Part shown: positions 60,851-64,000 of the stretch, in pieces
Position numbering within the stretch: position 1 is the first letter of the stretch
Layout: every line of letters starts with the position of its first letter
Assembly (NCBI GenBank): GCA_963708905.1
Contig: CAVPUV010000057.1
Span: 1-64,000 of the forward strand
Reading direction: 5' to 3'
Length of the DNA stretch: 64,000 nucleotides
Source of the DNA: SHZL01 sp963708905
Lineage (GTDB): Bacteria; Pseudomonadota; Gammaproteobacteria; Xanthomonadales; SZUA-36
The notes under the pieces: generated by a model
Databases searched by the model: none
What the model saw: the letters and a program-made list of their open reading frames with translations, nothing else
Told to the model about the DNA's origin: nothing
Program-made: the position numbers and the translations under genes

Positions 60851-62218
60851 TCAAGCGAGTACCAGGTATGAGTTATATTCCAGCGGATTCACCGTCCCGC
60901 TGAACTCCAATTGCTCCATGCGCTTGATGGCGCTGAATGCCTGACGGAAGTCAGCGCCCAGGGCCTCGGCGATAAACTTCGAGTTCTCAAAGGCACGCAG
61001 GGCTTCGTACCAGTTACCCGGCAGTACCGGGTCTACATCCTGTGGACCGCCAGTGGTTGGTTCATCCGCCTGCAGCTGATTTTCGATGCCATGGGCTACG
61101 CCGGCGAGAATCGCGGCCAGGCTCAGGTAAGGATTGGCATCGGCGCCAGCGATACGGTGCTCGATGCGGCGCGCCTCGCCTTCACCATTGGGGATGCGCA
61201 GGGCGGTGTAGCGATTTTCATAGCCCCAGGTGGGGACCAGCGGTCCATGGACGCCACGGCGCAGCCGGCGATACGAGTTATTATGCGGCGCGAAAATCAA
61301 CATGCAGTCTTCCATGGTTTGCGCCAGACCCGCAATGGCATGGCGCAGGATATCGGTGCCGCGCGCTGTGCCATCATCGAACACATTGCGCCCGTCACTA
61401 TCCAGCAGGCTGACATGGGTATGAAAGCCATTTCCGTCACGGTCACCAAAAGGCTTGGCCATGAAACTGGCTATGAGATGGTGATTTCGCGCCACGCTCT
61501 TGACCGTCTGTTTGAGCATCTGCGCATTATCCGCCGCGCGCAGCGGGTCATCGACATGTTCCAGATTCAATTCATACTGGGAAGCAGCCAGTTCTTTGAC
61601 CAGGCCCTCCAACGGCAGATTCATGAGTTCACAGGCCTTACGCATTTCATGCAGCAGTATGGCCTGTTCCTGCATTACCTCGGTGCTGTACAACTGACCG
61701 CCGATGGTGCAGGTGCCATTGGCGCGGGTTGCTGGAATACGGGGTGTTCCATCGGCCTGGCGATCTTCCGGAAGCAGATAAAACTCCAGTTCCGGGGCGC
61801 ACACGGGCGTCAGCCCGAGTTTTTTGAAACGCGTGCAGACCCGTTGCAGAATTACTCTCGAATCATAACCCCAGGGTGTGCCGTCTTCGGTGTTCAGTTG
61901 CAGCATCAGTTGCGCCGTTGGCCGTTGCAGCCAGGGCAGCAGGCGAATGGAATCTTCCAGCGCAACGCAGATGCCATCGCCATCGCCGGTTTGACGGCAC
62001 AAAATGGGGACATCGCGTCCCCAGACATCGGCACACAATGAAGTCAGGCTCATCTTGAGCTTGCCATTGAGGACTTTTTCCATGCTGGCGCGAGGCAGCC
62101 ATTTGCCGCGGAGGATGCCATTCAGGTCGGTGAGTACCACCTCGAAGGTCTGCACTTCAGGATGTTGGGCCATGAACACCCGTACCGGGGAGTTCGCTCG
62201 ATCATGTTTATCTGGCAT
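60851..62218 (-). CDS. puuA: Glutamine synthetase family protein (PuuA-like)
   Basis: This 455-residue enzyme has the catalytic motifs ELEFYLLPED, QYELNLEH, GNGFHTHVSLLD, PHNNSYRRL and EHRIAGADANPYLSLAA. N-terminal VLTDLNGILRGKWLP is typical of the gamma-glutamylpolyamine synthetase branch, which ligates glutamate to putrescine or similar amines, rather than housekeeping GlnA (no adenylylation loop seen). It probably acts in amine catabolism. Confidence 0.82.
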   Translation of the reverse strand: MPDKHDRANSPVRVFMAQHPEVQTFEVVLTDLNGILRGKWLPRASMEKVLNGKLKMSLTSLCADVWGRDVPILCRQTGDGDGICVALEDSIRLLPWLQRPTAQLMLQLNTEDGTPWGYDSRVILQRVCTRFKKLGLTPVCAPELEFYLLPEDRQADGTPRIPATRANGTCTIGGQLYSTEVMQEQAILLHEMRKACELMNLPLEGLVKELAASQYELNLEHVDDPLRAADNAQMLKQTVKSVARNHHLIASFMAKPFGDRDGNGFHTHVSLLDSDGRNVFDDGTARGTDILRHAIAGLAQTMEDCMLIFAPHNNSYRRLRRGVHGPLVPTWGYENRYTALRIPNGEGEARRIEHRIAGADANPYLSLAAILAGVAHGIENQLQADEPTTGGPQDVDPVLPGNWYEALRAFENSKFIAEALGADFRQAFSAIKRMEQLEFSGTVNPLEYNSYLVLA

Positions 62219-62413
62219 GCTGGAAACCTGTTGTCCGCGTGGGTCAGGCTATTCTACGTGGTCCCTTGATCAGCGTGAATAGCACCCACGGCTCGCCCGG
62301 TTGTCACCCGTTCGGATAACTTGTATCGTTGCCTCACACCAGGCAAGCGCAAAAGACCGTAAAAGCCACATATATTTGTCAACAAAACCAGCATAGACAC
62401 AGGAACTCACAAC

Positions 62414-63562
62414 ATCAGACCGGTCACCGCCCTTGATTACCGCCGCCTGGCCAAAAGGCGCCTGCCGCGTTTTCTGTTTGACTACATCGACGGCGGCGCC
62501 AACGATGAACACACCATGGCTGCCAACGAGACTGACTTTCTTCGTATCAGGCTGCGGCAGCGGGTCATGCGCGATGTCAGCAATATCGATACCAGCACGG
62601 TTCTGAGTGGCCAGGCGGTCAGCATGCCGCTGGTGCTGGCGCCATTGGGCCTGGCAGGCATGATGGCCAGGCGCGGCGAAGTCCAGGGCGCGCGCGCAGC
62701 GCAGGCGGCGGGGATTCCTTTTACCTTGTCCACCGCGGCCATATGCTCACTGGAGGAAGTGCGGGCTGCCACCCTCGCGCCATCCTGGTTTCAATTGTAT
62801 ATGCTGCGCGACCGGGGACTGGTCGCGGCTTTGCTCGAGCGGGCGCAATCGGTGTCCTGCGCCACCCTGGTATTTACTGTCGACCTGGCGGTTGCGGGCA
62901 TGAGGCATCGTGACTCGCGTAACGGCGTGTCGAGTCATAGCCTGTCCACCCGCTTGGCCAAGACATGGCAGGTAGCAACCCACTGGCGCTGGCTGATCGA
63001 TGTTGCGCTGCGGGGGAAACCACACAGCTTTGGCAACCTGGGTGAGGGACTTCCCGATGCCAATGATCAGAATGCCTACAGAGCATTTGCCGTCGCGCAA
63101 TTCGACCCTACCGTGACCTGGAAAGACATTGCCTGGTTGCGTTCCTTGTGGCCGGGAAAACTCCTGATCAAGGGTGTGATGACGCGAGAAGATGCCCGCG
63201 CTGCAGCTGACCTGGGAGCCGATGGCGTGATTGTCTCCAACCATGGCGGACGGCAGCTCGATGGTGTCGCCTCGACCATATCCACTGTGCCGGCAGTGGT
63301 TGCGGCAGTTGCGGATCGCATCGAAGTCTACATGGACGGCGGCGTGCGCAGCGGAATTGATGTGGTGAAAGCGCTGGCGCTGGGTGCCAGGGGTGTGCTG
63401 ATTGGCCGCCCCTGGATCTGGGCCATCGCCGCGCGCGGCGAGAAGGGTCTGACCGATCTTCTCGGCGTGTTACAACAGGAGATAGCCGTCGCCATGGCCC
63501 TGATGGGGGTTAACCGGATTGATGAAATCACCTCCGAGCTGATTGACGGAAGCTCTGAATAA
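62414..63562 (+). CDS. lldD: FMN-dependent L-lactate dehydrogenase (LldD-like), start unclear
   Basis: This FMN alpha-hydroxyacid dehydrogenase has family motifs FDYIDGGANDE, PLVLAPLGLAGMM, TLSTAAICSLEEV, WFQLYM, LIKGVMTREDAR, VSNHGGRQLDG with catalytic His and Arg, and VYMDGGVRSGIDVVKALALG. Homology starts at RPVTALDYRRLAKRRLPRFL, upstream of the first in-frame ATG (62516). No ATG, GTG or TTG occurs in that stretch; ATC at 62414, with AGGA before it, sits where the start should be. Either a rare start codon or a base error is involved. It oxidises L-lactate and feeds the quinone pool. Confidence 0.82.
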   Translation: MRPVTALDYRRLAKRRLPRFLFDYIDGGANDEHTMAANETDFLRIRLRQRVMRDVSNIDTSTVLSGQAVSMPLVLAPLGLAGMMARRGEVQGARAAQAAGIPFTLSTAAICSLEEVRAATLAPSWFQLYMLRDRGLVAALLERAQSVSCATLVFTVDLAVAGMRHRDSRNGVSSHSLSTRLAKTWQVATHWRWLIDVALRGKPHSFGNLGEGLPDANDQNAYRAFAVAQFDPTVTWKDIAWLRSLWPGKLLIKGVMTREDARAAADLGADGVIVSNHGGRQLDGVASTISTVPAVVAAVADRIEVYMDGGVRSGIDVVKALALGARGVLIGRPWIWAIAARGEKGLTDLLGVLQQEIAVAMALMGVNRIDEITSELIDGSSE

Positions 63563-63601
63563 TCGTCCTGAGCCAGACCAGCTGCCTGAAGGCGCCGGCA
63601 C

Positions 63602-64000
63602 CTATGCGGGCATTTGTTGCACCACCATGGCTTCGATCAGACGCGGGCCCTTGCCGGCCATCGCCGCGGCCAGCTGGGTGTGGAATTCTTCGGCCGTGGT
63701 GGCGCGCGTTGCCGGTACACCCATACCTGTGGATAACTCCAGCCAGTTGATGTCGGGCCGCGACAGATCGAACAGCGACAGCGTTTTCGCTGTGGGCTGA
63801 CCGGCTCCGACCCGGGCCAATTCGATATTCAGGATGGCGTAACTGCGGTTGTTCATGATGACTACGGTCACATCCGCCTGTTCCCGCGCCATGGACCACA
63901 AGGCTTGCAGGGTATACATGGCGCTGCCATCCGCTTGCAGCGCGATGACTTTACGTTGCGGGCAGGCAATAGCTGCGCCGAGGCTGAGCGGCAGCCCCTG
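63602..64000 (-). CDS. Thiamine-diphosphate enzyme, C-terminal part (acetolactate synthase-like)
   Basis: The minus strand enters at the window edge with QGLPLSLGAAIACPQRKVIA, has the TPP motif as ADGSAMYTLQALWSMAREQA with VIMNNRSYAILNIE, and ends SRPDINWLELSTGMGV to VVQQMPA. This is the C-terminal domain of acetolactate synthase/benzoylformate decarboxylase-type enzymes. The 5' part lies beyond 64000, so the exact enzyme cannot be named. It is convergent with lldD. Confidence 0.78.
   Translation of the reverse strand, partial: QGLPLSLGAAIACPQRKVIALQADGSAMYTLQALWSMAREQADVTVVIMNNRSYAILNIELARVGAGQPTAKTLSLFDLSRPDINWLELSTGMGVPATRATTAEEFHTQLAAAMAGKGPRLIEAMVVQQMPA

Overview
The window is a GC-rich proteobacterial chromosome segment, most probably gammaproteobacterial. 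This is judged from gene content only: a TatT-DctPQM TRAP transporter, a CusCBA efflux system, CopAB/CopRS, PuuA-like glutamine synthetase and LldD. There is no rRNA gene or other firm taxonomic marker. The outer stretches (about 1.9-23.1 kb and 58.3-63.6 kb) read as intact genes. The middle (about 23.3-58.2 kb) is an accessory, copper-centred region in which many genes carry single-base frameshifts, in-frame stops, internal deletions or missing ends.

Layout. 1-0.83 kb: remnants of a polysaccharide locus (glycosyltransferase, rmlA 3' end) ending at a sharp junction inside a methyltransferase. 0.8-15.1 kb: methyltransferase, membrane phosphoglycerol-transferase-like sulfatase, deoC with a two-domain ALDH16-like dehydrogenase, a secreted S8 protease, and a TatT-DctP-DctQ-DctM TRAP transporter. 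15.2-21.8 kb: heavy-metal RND efflux operon (CusCBA/CzcCBA type). 21.8-31.6 kb: an alternate (N-ATPase-type) F-ATPase operon atpD-C-Q-B-E-F-A-G bracketed by two copies of a DUF411 copper-protein gene; its beta subunit carries an N-terminal YHS metal-binding domain. 31.6-36.8 kb: MerR-family regulator and a glycogen block (glgP, CBM48 protein, glgC). 36.9-42.6 kb: copRS and divergent copA-copB-cupredoxin. 42.6-49.7 kb: broken genes (small membrane protein, YHS remnant, UbiB fragment, nuclease-like protein, PF10091-type glucosidase), two HMA-fold proteins without the CxxC, and a P1B ATPase with a CPD motif. 49.7-55.4 kb: phosphoketolase, pgm fragment, acetate kinase, then a decaying copper-type mini-operon (cupredoxin fragment, DUF2933, methyltransferase with an internal deletion, broken hypothetical). 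55.8-58.2 kb: foreign-looking patch with a tRNA-Gly 3' half and hipBA. 58.3-64 kb: M28 peptidase, a repeat patch, PuuA-like synthetase, lldD and the 3' part of a thiamine-diphosphate enzyme.

How the parts may work together (inference). CopRS probably controls copAB. Four promoter-like sites with MerR-type geometry (19-20 bp spacer, inner dyad) precede both DUF411 genes, the minus-strand copper mini-operon and the glgC side, so the local MerR regulator may control a dispersed regulon. Phosphoketolase, acetate kinase, glycogen enzymes and the alternate ATPase suggest a substrate-level ATP and ion-pumping module placed alongside copper resistance. The YHS-AtpD fusion is the most unusual item seen.
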